Origin: Opitutaceae bacterium TAV5
GTDB taxonomy: Bacteria; Verrucomicrobiota; Verrucomicrobiia; Opitutales; Opitutaceae
DNA length: 64,000 bases
Direction of reading: 5' to 3'
Assembly (NCBI GenBank): GCA_000242935.3
Contig: CP007053.1
Location: forward strand, 6,247,001 to 6,311,000
This document shows, one piece after another, positions 28,454-36,717 of this stretch (within the stretch, counting starts at the first letter, position 1; the number at the start of each line of letters is the position of its first letter). Position numbers and translations under genes: made by a program. The notes under the pieces were generated by a model, which saw nothing but the letters and a program-made list of their open reading frames with translations, ran no database searches and was not told where the DNA came from.

Positions 28454-29116
28454 TCAGGAGACCAGGCCGTGGACCCGGGCAAACGGATCGCGGGCGCTGT
28501 TTTCGCGCCATTCGTATTCGGCGGCTTGCGCGATGCCGATGGCGGTATCGCGGTCGAACAGCCGCGCGACGATGGCGAGGGCGAGGTCGATGCCGGCAGC
28601 GACTCCGGACGAGGTGAAAAATTTGCCGTCTTCCACCCAGCGTGCTTCCGGCACCCAGTGGACGCCGGGGCCTTGGGATACGGCCCACGGGAAGGCGCGC
28701 TTGTTGGAGGTGGCGCGGTGTCCGTCGAGCAAGCCGGCGCGGGCGAGGAGCGCGCTGCCGGTGCAGACGCTGGCCACGAGCGGCGTGGTTTCGGCGAGCC
28801 GGCGCAGGGATTCGAGGAGAGCGGCGTTGTCCACCTCGCGACGGGTTCCCTGCCCTCCCGGGACGAGCAGCACGTCGAGCGGACCGGGATCAGCGAAGGC
28901 ACGGTCGGCGACGGTCGCCGGTCCGTGCGAGGCGCGCACGGAGCCGGGAGCGGCGGCGAGCGTGACGATGCGGACACGCTCGCGCAGGATACTGAAAATT
29001 CCGAGCGGACCGTAGAGGTCGAGCGACTGGAAGTCGTCAAAGAGAAATGCACCGATCACGAGCGGGCGTTCGGCGGTGCAGATCGAGGCGGACTGGACGG
29101 TGGCGGCGGTGCTCAT
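28454..29116 (-). CDS. DJ-1/PfpI family protein (isonitrile hydratase-like)
   Basis: The product has 220 residues of the class I glutamine amidotransferase-like DJ-1/PfpI fold. The nucleophile cysteine lies in SVCTGSALLARAGLLDG, the standard elbow. LVIGAFLFDDFQSLDLYGPL at the start and YEWRENSARDPF at the end are like the InhA (isonitrile hydratase) and AraC-linked branch. There is no DNA-binding domain. In the operon it may act as a hydratase, amidase or glyoxalase-like enzyme, or in redox stress protection; none is shown by sequence. It follows the nitroreductase gene by 27 bases. Confidence 0.85.
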   Translation of the reverse strand: MSTAATVQSASICTAERPLVIGAFLFDDFQSLDLYGPLGIFSILRERVRIVTLAAAPGSVRASHGPATVADRAFADPGPLDVLLVPGGQGTRREVDNAALLESLRRLAETTPLVASVCTGSALLARAGLLDGHRATSNKRAFPWAVSQGPGVHWVPEARWVEDGKFFTSSGVAAGIDLALAIVARLFDRDTAIGIAQAAEYEWRENSARDPFARVHGLVS

Positions 29117-29143
29117 TTTCAGAATTTACGGTTTCTTCCGGCA

Positions 29144-30013
29144 TCAGGAGAGATCAAACCCCTGTTCGCGGACATACGCGCCGAAGTCGGCGCGGGCGGG
29201 CGTGGCGTACTGGCGGGCCTTGTCCTCGGACCAGCCGTAGAAGGCGGCGATGCCGAAACGGCCGGTGTCCTGTTGTTCCGGATACGGAAGACGGGCGGCG
29301 CGGTGGCGGTCCCAGGCATCGATTTTTCCGGCGAGTCCGGCGTCGTCGTAGCGGTCGTCGTGGACGTTGAGTTCCAGCGGGAGCCGCGGGACGATGCGGC
29401 CGCCGAAAAACGGATAGCCGAGTGTCAGGCCGGCGACAGGGAAAACGTGTTCGGGCAGGCCGAGAAGATCGCTGACGGTGCGGGCGTGGTTGCGGATGGC
29501 GCTGATCGGGCAGGTGCCGAGCCCGGCGGCGTTGGCGGCGTGAATGAACGCGCCGAGCACGATGCCGGCGTCGACCGCGGCATTGAAAAATGCGTCGAGG
29601 TGGTCGTTGGCGAAGGCGTGGCCGCGCAGTCCGGAAACCTTGCGAAGGCGGCGGTTGTCACCGATGAAGACGAGGAAAACCGGAGCCTCGCGCACCCACG
29701 GCATCGACGGAAGCAGATCCGCGATGACGGCGCGTTTGGCAGGATCGGCAACGCGGAGGATGCCGGCCTGCTGGAGATCGCTCTTCGACGGCGAGGAGAG
29801 CGCGGCGGCGTAGAGGAGTTGCAGGAGTTCGTCGCTCACGGGCGCGCCGGTGTAGCGCCGGTGGGTGTTATGCTCGAGAAAGCCGGCCAGCACGGCGGCG
29901 CCGGGCTGATCGGGCGCGACCGGGAGCGTCGTGCCGAAACGGGCGTCGAGCGCGCGGGCGATGCGTTCGCCGGCGGTGAGGGCGGTGTCGGGGGCGAGGG
30001 CGGTGGTGCTCAT
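29144..30013 (-). CDS. nitroreductase-family NAD(P)H oxidoreductase
   Basis: This is a flavin-binding nitroreductase-fold protein of 289 residues. The family signature is HNTHRRYTGAPVSDELLQLL, SSPSKSDLQQAGILRV and the LGTCPISAIRNH segment. Its overall form is nearest the NfsA/FRP-type NADPH enzymes, which can reduce FMN. In this operon it could provide reduced flavin to the two LLM monooxygenases and the DszC-like enzyme, replacing a DszD-type reductase, or reduce a pathway intermediate. Its ATG overlaps the stop of the amidohydrolase gene by four bases (30010-30013), indicating translational coupling. The N-terminal MSTTALAPDTALTAGE tail resembles tails of other island proteins. Confidence 0.85.
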   Translation of the reverse strand: MSTTALAPDTALTAGERIARALDARFGTTLPVAPDQPGAAVLAGFLEHNTHRRYTGAPVSDELLQLLYAAALSSPSKSDLQQAGILRVADPAKRAVIADLLPSMPWVREAPVFLVFIGDNRRLRKVSGLRGHAFANDHLDAFFNAAVDAGIVLGAFIHAANAAGLGTCPISAIRNHARTVSDLLGLPEHVFPVAGLTLGYPFFGGRIVPRLPLELNVHDDRYDDAGLAGKIDAWDRHRAARLPYPEQQDTGRFGIAAFYGWSEDKARQYATPARADFGAYVREQGFDLS

Positions 30014-31062
30014 GCGAGAGCCGGGGCCTTGGCGGCGAGGAGGGCGCGGCCGTTTTCGACGTAGATGAGGCGGCGTTCCTCCTCCGTGAGAATGGCGTCG
30101 AGCGTTTCGATGCCTTTCCGGATCGAGGGCATGGGACCGTAGTCGGAGCCGAACAGGATGCGGTCGGCGCCGAAGGCATCGACGGCGGCGCGCACGGAAC
30201 GCGGCGTGGTCGAGTAGGGTCCGGGATCGAAATAGAGACGGCGGAATTTTTTCACGGGATCGTCCCCGGCGACGCCGGAAAACGCGCCCCACTGCCGGAT
30301 GTGTTCGGCGACATACGGGATCGCGCCGCCGAGCATGACGATCTGCACGGTGACGTCGGGATAGTCGTCGAGAAAATCGGTCAGGCCGAGGGTGATCGCC
30401 CCGGCGGCGAGCTGGCTGTCGCTGAGCAGGCTGGTGCGGGCCCATTCGGTGTCCTCGGGCAGGACGAGCGGCGGCTGGCCGGGAATGGCCGGGCTGGCCG
30501 CGCCCCGGTGGATGAGCAGGTGACTGCGGTGTTTTTGCGCGACCTCGAAAACCGGCGCGAGGGTCCGTGCGCCGCGCAAGGTGGCGAAGGCATTGAGCGG
30601 AAGCGCCGCGCCGAGGAAACCGGGTTCGGCATGGACGCGTTCGAGTTCCTCCGCGGCCCAGGCGAGATCCGAAGTCGGGAGCGCGGCGAGCGCCGAAAAG
30701 CGGTCCGGATGCCGGCGGACGAGGGCGGCGAGGTCGTCGTTGATGCCGCGGAAGAGCGGCTTGATCTCGTCGGCCGTGAGCGCGGCGTCGTAACCGAGCG
30801 GCACGGCGTAGGAGAGAATCTGCCGCTCCACGCCATTTTCGTCGAGGTGGCGGAGCCGGGCCTCGACGTCGGTGGCGGTGTCCCAGAGCGGGAACGGATG
30901 CGTGGCGGGTCCGGTGGCGTCGGTGGCGCGGGCGATGACGCGCCCGCCGTCGGCATCGGTGATGATACGCGGCGTTTTTGTGCGCTGGCTGAGGATGCGA
31001 ATCTCGGTCGGCGTGATGACGTGCGTGTGCCAGTCGGTGATTCCGGTGAGTTTTTCAGGCAT
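30010..31062 (-). CDS. amidohydrolase 2 family protein
   Basis: This is a 350-residue metal-dependent hydrolase or decarboxylase of the amidohydrolase_2 family (ACMSD-like). The metal motif WHTHVI is near residue 11, with a second histidine in LLIHRGAA and the metal Asp in ILFGSDYGPMP. FLPD-like and DPGPYSTTP segments match the family's barrel. In this operon it may process the carbon skeleton left after monooxygenase attack, by hydrolysis or decarboxylation of an aromatic or carboxylated intermediate. Its substrate is not evident. It overlaps the upstream LLM monooxygenase gene by eight bases and the downstream gene by four, so it is embedded tightly in the operon. Confidence 0.88.
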   Translation of the reverse strand: MPEKLTGITDWHTHVITPTEIRILSQRTKTPRIITDADGGRVIARATDATGPATHPFPLWDTATDVEARLRHLDENGVERQILSYAVPLGYDAALTADEIKPLFRGINDDLAALVRRHPDRFSALAALPTSDLAWAAEELERVHAEPGFLGAALPLNAFATLRGARTLAPVFEVAQKHRSHLLIHRGAASPAIPGQPPLVLPEDTEWARTSLLSDSQLAAGAITLGLTDFLDDYPDVTVQIVMLGGAIPYVAEHIRQWGAFSGVAGDDPVKKFRRLYFDPGPYSTTPRSVRAAVDAFGADRILFGSDYGPMPSIRKGIETLDAILTEEERRLIYVENGRALLAAKAPALA

Positions 31063-32440
31063 GGACGGGAGGGTTCGATGTTTGGTTTTTGGCAATGGCA
31101 GCGCGCGCGTGGCGATTGGCCGGGCGGGCGAGGCCGAGGTTTTCGCGGAGCGTGCGGCCTTCGTAGTCGGTGCGGAAGAGGCCGCGGCGGCGCAGTTCGG
31201 GGATGATGTGCCCGATGAAGTCGTCGAGCCCGCCCGGATACGTCGGAGGCATGACGTTGAAGCCGTCGGCCGCCTGGTTGACGAACCACTCCTCGAGCTG
31301 GTCGGTGATCTGCGCGGGCGTGCCGATGATTGTCCAGTGGCCGCGCGCGCCGGCAATGCGGAGGTAAAGCTGGCGGATGCTGAGGTTTTCACGGCGGGCC
31401 AGATCGACGAGGATTTTCTGGCGGCTTTGTGGTCCTTCGGTCCCGGGAAGATCGGGCAACGGTCCGTCGAGCGGGTAGCCGGAAAGATCGACGTTGCCGA
31501 GAAGGCTGGAGAGCTGTTTCAGGCCGACTTGCGGGTGGACGAGTTTTTGCAGGTCCTCGTATTTCTGGCGCGCTTCTTCCTCAGTGCGTCCGATGACGGG
31601 AAACACGCCGGGCATGATGACCACCTGGTCGGGAGTGCGCCCGTATTTGGCGAGCCGTCCCTTGAGGCTGGCGTAGAAGGCGCGGGCGTTGGCGAGGGTG
31701 GTGTGCGCGGTGAAAATGGCTTCGCCGGTTTTCGCGCCGAGTTCCTGGCCGTCTTCGGAGGAACCGGCCTGCACGAGCACCGGGTGACCTTGCGGCGGAC
31801 GGGCGATGTTGAGCGGGCCGCGCACGGAAAAATGTTTTCCGCGGTGGTCGAGAACGTGAAGTTTCTCCGGATGGAAAAAGCGTCCGGTGGCCTTGTCGCG
31901 GATGAAGGCGTCGTCTTCCCAGCTGTCCCAGAGCCCGGTGGCAACATCGACGAATTCTTCGGCGCGGGCGTAGCGGTCGGCATGCGCGTAGTGGTGATCG
32001 AGGTTGAAATTGCGGGCCTGGATTTCGGTGGAGGACGTGACGATGTTCCAGCCGGCGCGACCACCGCTGAGGTGATCGAGCGAGGCGAAGGCGCGGGCGA
32101 GCGTGTAGGGCTCGTTGAAGCTCGTGGACGCGGTAGCGATCAGACCGATACGGTCGGTCACGGTAGCGAGCGCGGAGAGCAGCGTGAGGGGCTCGAAGCC
32201 CGCGCCGCGTCCGGTGAGGGACAGGGTGTCGATGTCTTCGGAGCCGTGGACGACGGCGCCGTCGGCGAGGAAAAGCGCGTCGAACCGCGCCTGCTCGGCT
32301 TTTTGGGCGATACGGCGGTAATAGTCGAAATCGAGGTCGCCGCCGCTCACGGCGTCAGGGTGCCGCCAGGAGGCGACGTGGTGGCCGGTGCCGGCGAGGA
32401 AGAGACCCAGCTTGATCTGGCGTTGGCGGGAAGTGCTCAT
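31055..32440 (-). CDS. DszA/NtaA/SnaA-type LLM flavin-dependent monooxygenase, copy 2
   Basis: This is a two-component FMNH2-dependent monooxygenase of the bacterial luciferase-like superfamily, 461 residues. It shares with DszA-class enzymes the KLGLFLAGTGHHVASWRHPD start, STSFNEPYTLARAFASLDHL, SGGRAGWNIVTSS, PVLVQAGSS and the C-terminal RTDYEGRTLRENLGL. DszA opens dibenzothiophene sulfone by C-S cleavage to a sulfinate; other members act on nitrilotriacetate, EDTA or alkyl sulfones, so the substrate is open. It is the second gene of the minus-strand operon, 62 bases after its paralogue. Confidence 0.93.
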   Translation of the reverse strand: MSTSRQRQIKLGLFLAGTGHHVASWRHPDAVSGGDLDFDYYRRIAQKAEQARFDALFLADGAVVHGSEDIDTLSLTGRGAGFEPLTLLSALATVTDRIGLIATASTSFNEPYTLARAFASLDHLSGGRAGWNIVTSSTEIQARNFNLDHHYAHADRYARAEEFVDVATGLWDSWEDDAFIRDKATGRFFHPEKLHVLDHRGKHFSVRGPLNIARPPQGHPVLVQAGSSEDGQELGAKTGEAIFTAHTTLANARAFYASLKGRLAKYGRTPDQVVIMPGVFPVIGRTEEEARQKYEDLQKLVHPQVGLKQLSSLLGNVDLSGYPLDGPLPDLPGTEGPQSRQKILVDLARRENLSIRQLYLRIAGARGHWTIIGTPAQITDQLEEWFVNQAADGFNVMPPTYPGGLDDFIGHIIPELRRRGLFRTDYEGRTLRENLGLARPANRHARAAIAKNQTSNPPVHA

Positions 32441-32502
32441 GAGTGTGGTCAGGTTGGTGTTCGGTGTTCAGGGTTTGGCGTGCTTGGGCGGGTATCCGGT
32501 TT

Positions 32503-33885
32503 TCAGGCGAGGACAGCCGTGTTTTGCCGGGCGCGGGCATGGCGGCTGACGGGGCGGGCGAGGCCGAGATTTTCGCGGAGCGTGCGGCCTTCGTATTCGG
32601 TGCGAAAGAGGCCGCGGCGTTGCAGTTCGGGGATGACGAGGTTGGCGAAATCCTCGAGACCGCCGGGCAGATACGGAGCCATGACGTTGAAGCCGTCCGC
32701 CCCCTGTTTGACGAACCACTCCTCGAGCTGGTCGGCGACCTGGACGGGTGTGCCGATGACGGTCCAGTGGCCGCGGGCGCCGGCGATGGCCTCGTAGAGC
32801 TGGCGGATGGTGAGGTTTTCGCGCCGCGCAAGGTCGATCATCACCTGCTGGCGGCTCGGGCTGCCGTTGGTCGAGGGCAGGTCGTCGAAGGGCAGCGGAC
32901 CGTCCACCGGATACGGTGAGAGATCGAAGTTGCCGAGCAACGCGGAGAGGAGCGAAAGGCCGACCTCGGGCTGGATGAGAGCGGTGATCCGCTCGTATTT
33001 GTCGCGGGCTTCCTGCTCCGTGCGGCCGATCCAGGCCTGCACGCCGGGCATGATTTTCACCTGGTCGGGGGTGCGTCCGTATTTGTGCAGGCGGCCCTTG
33101 AGGCTGGCATAGAAGGCGCGGGCGTTGGCCAGACTGGTGTGCGCGGTGAAGATGACCTCGCTGGTGCGGGCGGCGAGTTCCTGGCCGGCGTCGGAAGAAC
33201 CGGCCTGCACGAGCACCGGATAACCCTGCGGCGGGCGGGCGACGTTGAGCGGACCGCGCACGGAGTAATGGGCGCCGCGATGGTTGAGAACGTGGAGTTT
33301 TGCCGGATCAAAATTGCGTCCGGTGGTCTTGTCGCGGATGAAGGCGTCGTCGTCCCAGCTGTCCCAGAGCCCGGTCACGACATCGACGAATTCTTCGGCC
33401 CGGGCGTAGCGGTCGGCATGGGCATAATGTTCTTCGAGATTGAAGTTTTTCGCCTCGAAGAGATTCGAGGACGTGACGATGTTCCAGCCGGCGCGGCCGC
33501 CGCTGAGGTGATCGAGCGAGGCGAATTTGCGGGCGAGGTTGTAGGGTTCGTTGAAACTCGTGGACGCGGTGGCCACCAGGCCGATGTTCCGGGTGATGGC
33601 CGCCAGCGAGGAAAGCAGCGTGATCGGCTCGTATTGCGAAAAACCGTGCGCGGTGCGGCTGAGGACATCGGTCTCGCGGCCGTGAATGCCGGCGCTGTCG
33701 GCAAGGAAAACGGTGTCGAATTTCGCGCGTTCGCCGAGTTCGACGAGGCGGCGGTAGTGTTCGAAGTTGAGGTGCCCGTCAGCGGTGGCATCGGGATGGC
33801 GCCAGGAGGCGACGTGGTGGCCGTTCGGATAGATGAAGAGGCCGAGCTTGATCTGAGGTTTTCTGGCGGAGGATGAAGTGCCCAT
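32503..33885 (-). CDS. DszA/NtaA/SnaA-type LLM flavin-dependent monooxygenase, copy 1
   Basis: This 460-residue paralogue of the following gene shares GHHVASWRHPDA, ASTSFNEPYNLARKFASLDH and SGGRAGWNIVTSSN near the FMN site, and LRENLGLARPVSRHARA at the end. It belongs to the DszA/NtaA/SnaA class, which uses reduced FMN from a partner reductase to oxidise organosulfur or organonitrogen compounds. It is the first gene of the seven-gene operon; the promoter should lie in the 267 bases upstream. Two adjacent diverged copies suggest two substrates or two successive oxidations. The start at 33885 gives MGTSSSARKPQIKLGLFIYP. Confidence 0.93.
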   Translation of the reverse strand: MGTSSSARKPQIKLGLFIYPNGHHVASWRHPDATADGHLNFEHYRRLVELGERAKFDTVFLADSAGIHGRETDVLSRTAHGFSQYEPITLLSSLAAITRNIGLVATASTSFNEPYNLARKFASLDHLSGGRAGWNIVTSSNLFEAKNFNLEEHYAHADRYARAEEFVDVVTGLWDSWDDDAFIRDKTTGRNFDPAKLHVLNHRGAHYSVRGPLNVARPPQGYPVLVQAGSSDAGQELAARTSEVIFTAHTSLANARAFYASLKGRLHKYGRTPDQVKIMPGVQAWIGRTEQEARDKYERITALIQPEVGLSLLSALLGNFDLSPYPVDGPLPFDDLPSTNGSPSRQQVMIDLARRENLTIRQLYEAIAGARGHWTVIGTPVQVADQLEEWFVKQGADGFNVMAPYLPGGLEDFANLVIPELQRRGLFRTEYEGRTLRENLGLARPVSRHARARQNTAVLA

Positions 33886-34152
33886 AGGTGTGGAGGCGGG
33901 TGTGGATCATTGATATCCTGACTCCGGGTCTTCGGCATTCTCCGTCCGCCGTTACGCTGTTGCATAAAAACGGATACGGATTCTCCGGTCCGGAGCGCCT
34001 CCACCGGTGTGGTGGGCTGTGAGTTTTTTACGTTTTATGAAACGCGCCGCGGAAGCTCCCGAAAACCGGGTGGCGTGAGAATCCGCTCGCGGAAGGCCGG
34101 CATGAGGGCCGGCCGGTGCAGACTGTCGAAATGAAAATGGCGGCGGGCGCGA

Positions 34153-34746
34153 TCAGTTGGCGGCCGTCGCGGAAGATGTCGGTGAAGGCAAGGCCGCCGC
34201 ATCGGGACCAGCGGATGCGGCGGCGGGGATCGTCGCCGTCACCCCCTCGTGCTTGCGGCCGCGCAAGGTGATGGACTCGATGACGACACCGAGCTCCCCC
34301 GGTGTTTTCAGCCAGGGAGCGTTGCCTTCGTAGCGGGAAGTGCCGCCGGCAAACTCTCCGGTGGCGACGTTGGCGACCGGTGCGAGGATGAGAAACCGTT
34401 CCCGGCCGTCCGCCGTGACGCGGAACTCGAACCCTTCGGCCGACGTTTCCAGAGCGGAAGCGCCGTCGGTGTCGAGTGTCCGCAAGGTGAGGATGCCCTC
34501 GTCGCGGTCCACCGAGAGTTCGATGTGATAGACGCTGCCTTCGGGCGAGAAGAGCACCGCGCCGCGCTCCCGGGCCGCCTCCTTGGCGGCGGCAATCACG
34601 GCAGGGTCGCCCGGTTTTTTCGAGCAGCCGGAAACGGAGAAGGCCGACATCGCGACGGCCAGCAGCAGGACCGGCAGGGACCTTGCATGAAATGCCGGTC
34701 GAACCGGGATGGAAAGCAGGCGGACAAGAACGGAAGAGGACAGCAT
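34153..34746 (-). CDS. hypothetical lipoprotein
   Basis: The product has 197 residues. A signal segment (LPVLLLAVAMSAFSVSGCSK) ends in a lipobox with Cys at about residue 41. The mature part has a beta-rich pattern (VYHIELSVDRDEGILTLRTL, ESITLRGRKHEGVTATIP) but no domain I recognise; the tail is Ala/Ser/Pro-rich. It lies last in a minus-strand group with a haem-binding protein and a DUF2059 protein, separated by 57 bases from the haem-binding gene. The start could also be 34803, but 34746 gives a more compact signal peptide. Function unknown. Confidence 0.65.
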   Translation of the reverse strand: MLSSSVLVRLLSIPVRPAFHARSLPVLLLAVAMSAFSVSGCSKKPGDPAVIAAAKEAARERGAVLFSPEGSVYHIELSVDRDEGILTLRTLDTDGASALETSAEGFEFRVTADGRERFLILAPVANVATGEFAGGTSRYEGNAPWLKTPGELGVVIESITLRGRKHEGVTATIPAAASAGPDAAALPSPTSSATAAN

Positions 34747-34803
34747 GGTGACAGAAGTTACAGAACAGGTGGATGGCGGGTTGGAAACGGGTGGACAGAG
34801 CAT

Positions 34804-35391
34804 TCAGTGCGGAGGAGGCGGCGCCAGGGCGGCTCCGTCCGCCTCGCGCTCGGTCCGGGCTTTTTGGCGAAGACGGGCGGCTTCCTCCGAAGCCCAGGTG
34901 GCAAGCCGTGTCACCTCCTCCGCCGTCAGTCGGGCGTCGCCATGCAATCGCAGATACGCGGGCAGCGGCATGCTGCCGAAGGCGATGGCCTCGCTGACCG
35001 AATCCCAGCGCCGGGAAAGGCGTTCGCTGGAATATTCGGGCATGGCGTTGAAGTCGAGCCGGCGCAGGCCGCCGCGCACGTGAGTGTTGATGTACCAGCC
35101 GACCGGCTGCACCTCCGCATACCACGGATAGCGGGTCGTGCGGGAATGGCAGTCGAAACAGCTGTTTTTCAGGACCGTTTGAATATCCTCCGGCACGCCG
35201 AGAGCGCCCAGCGGATCGGGTCCGCCGGCGGCGCCGGGCGGCGTAATGTTTTTTTCAGGACGGGCAAACTGGATGACGAGGAACAGACCGGACGCGGCCA
35301 GTGCATAGTTCCGGATGCGCCGGCCCAGCGTGGAAGGCAGCTTCTGCGGCAGGGAGCCTGACGGGATGGCGGGATTTCCGGAATTGGACAT
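34804..35391 (-). CDS. haem-binding domain membrane-anchored protein
   Basis: This 195-residue protein has an N-terminal membrane anchor (NYALAASGLFLVIQFARP), then a c-type haem motif CFDCH at about residues 79-83. NPVGWYINTHVRGG-like and MPLPAYLRLHGDARLT segments match the small haem_bd (PF14376-like) proteins. Such proteins are periplasmic-facing and the axial ligand is expected to be a His or Met from the later segment. The role is electron transfer or haem sensing, not defined. It lies between a DUF2059 gene and a lipoprotein gene, all on the minus strand. Confidence 0.82.
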   Translation of the reverse strand: MSNSGNPAIPSGSLPQKLPSTLGRRIRNYALAASGLFLVIQFARPEKNITPPGAAGGPDPLGALGVPEDIQTVLKNSCFDCHSRTTRYPWYAEVQPVGWYINTHVRGGLRRLDFNAMPEYSSERLSRRWDSVSEAIAFGSMPLPAYLRLHGDARLTAEEVTRLATWASEEAARLRQKARTEREADGAALAPPPPH

Positions 35392-35437
35392 GGACGGAGG
35401 AAAAGAAACAATGCGTAACAGAAAAATGAATACCGGT

Positions 35438-36025
35438 TCAGCGCGCCTTGTATTTGTTGAGGACGAGACCGACTTCCCGGTTGAGAATCTCCTGCTTGCT
35501 CGCCGCGTATTCCTGGCGGATGGTCACCGCCTCCAGAAACAGATCAGGCAGGCGCGCCGCCGCCTTCCTGCCGGCGGGCGTGCGATAAAAGGCGAGCAGT
35601 TCCTCGAGTTCTCCGGCCGAAAAGACGCGGACGTAAGCCTGTGCGAGACGCGGCCGGATCTCCTCCCAGCGGATTTCGCGCTCGAACCATTTTTCGAGCG
35701 CCGTCCGCACCGCCTCGATGCCCTCGCTCGGGAATCCGCTGGCTTTCAGCTTCGCCGCCAGATCATCGACCGTGCTGTCGAACTCGGTTTTCAGCCCGCC
35801 TCGCGCATCCGTGACGTCAAGGATCTCGAACGCCAGCGTCGTCGCAACGCCATCGGGGTCGTTTTTTATTCCGGTCACTTCCCCCGCCACCGGCCCCGCG
35901 GACGGGGTTCCCGGCACCGGAGCGGGCTGCGCGGCAGAGCGGGGGACGAAGAGAGCGGTGGCCAGGCAGGAGACCGATGCGGCCGTTCCAAAAATCAGGT
36001 GGCCCCCTGAAAACAGTTTCTTCAT
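35438..36025 (-). CDS. DUF2059 domain exported protein
   Basis: The product has 195 residues from ATG 36025. MKKLFSGGHLIFGTAASVSC is a signal peptide start. The C-terminal half carries the DUF2059 pattern: RPRLAQAYVRVFSAGELEEL followed by LAFYRTPAGRKAAARLPDLF. DUF2059 proteins are periplasmic and of unknown function. A second in-frame ATG at 36049 would add eight residues, but 36025 gives a standard signal peptide. It is first of three minus-strand genes and sits against a long AT-rich intergenic region that presumably holds its promoter. Confidence 0.82.
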   Translation of the reverse strand: MKKLFSGGHLIFGTAASVSCLATALFVPRSAAQPAPVPGTPSAGPVAGEVTGIKNDPDGVATTLAFEILDVTDARGGLKTEFDSTVDDLAAKLKASGFPSEGIEAVRTALEKWFEREIRWEEIRPRLAQAYVRVFSAGELEELLAFYRTPAGRKAAARLPDLFLEAVTIRQEYAASKQEILNREVGLVLNKYKAR

Positions 36026-36717
36026 GTAAAAAGTCAGGTAAACGAGCAATGCATGGAGTCAAGACAGATCACGATTAATTAATACTTTTTTAGTATTGTT
36101 TTGTTACTTGTTTATTCAAAGATAGTTAATTAAAATATCATTTTATAAAAAAACTGAATCAGAAATTCTTATACCCGAATTTTTTAATTTATTCTTGCTT
36201 TACCAATTCAATAATCATACCAAGGTGATCTGAAATAAAACCGGGCTCGACGAGAGCCGCTCTACACCGACCAGGCAACTGGAGGCGTTTCTGCCACGAC
36301 CTTCCATGTTCGCCTTTTTTCATTTTTTCCGACTGCCCGCCGCCCGCGCACCACACAGGCGTGCCAGCGTACAGACGGAGAGTTTCCGGCACAGTTCGCG
36401 TCCCGACCAAGGGAGCGGCTTTCCCGGATTGAATCCGCACATCGATCGTGTGCCGGCCGTATCCGTATCGCCGTTGCGATCCATGCCAGGATTCTCCAGT
36501 AACCGCCACCGCCGCTACCACCACTTCAAGCGGGGCTGTTGTTGAAGTTTGCTCCCGACGAAACGCGCGGAGCCCGGCCGTTTCCGGCCGCTCTCCCGCA
36601 TCCCGCGTTCTTACCCGGCGCTTCCGGGCAATCCGCGGCTCCCTCCGTCCGTCCGCTGCTCCCGCTCTCGCCATCCCGGCCGCGGGGGGGGGCGGCATCC
36701 ACATCAACTACACATTA
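36026..36717. other. long divergent intergenic region upstream of the porin
   Basis: Nearly 700 bases without a supported gene. 36060-36235 is strikingly AT-rich compared with the flanks and includes AATACTTTTTTAGTATT, a small hairpin. 36236-36717 is GC-rich with no recognised motif except CCGTATCCGTATCG at 36458. This must contain the promoters for DUF2059 (minus) and the porin and transporter island (plus). The long leader before the porin could hold an RNA regulator, but I could not assign one. Confidence 0.45.
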
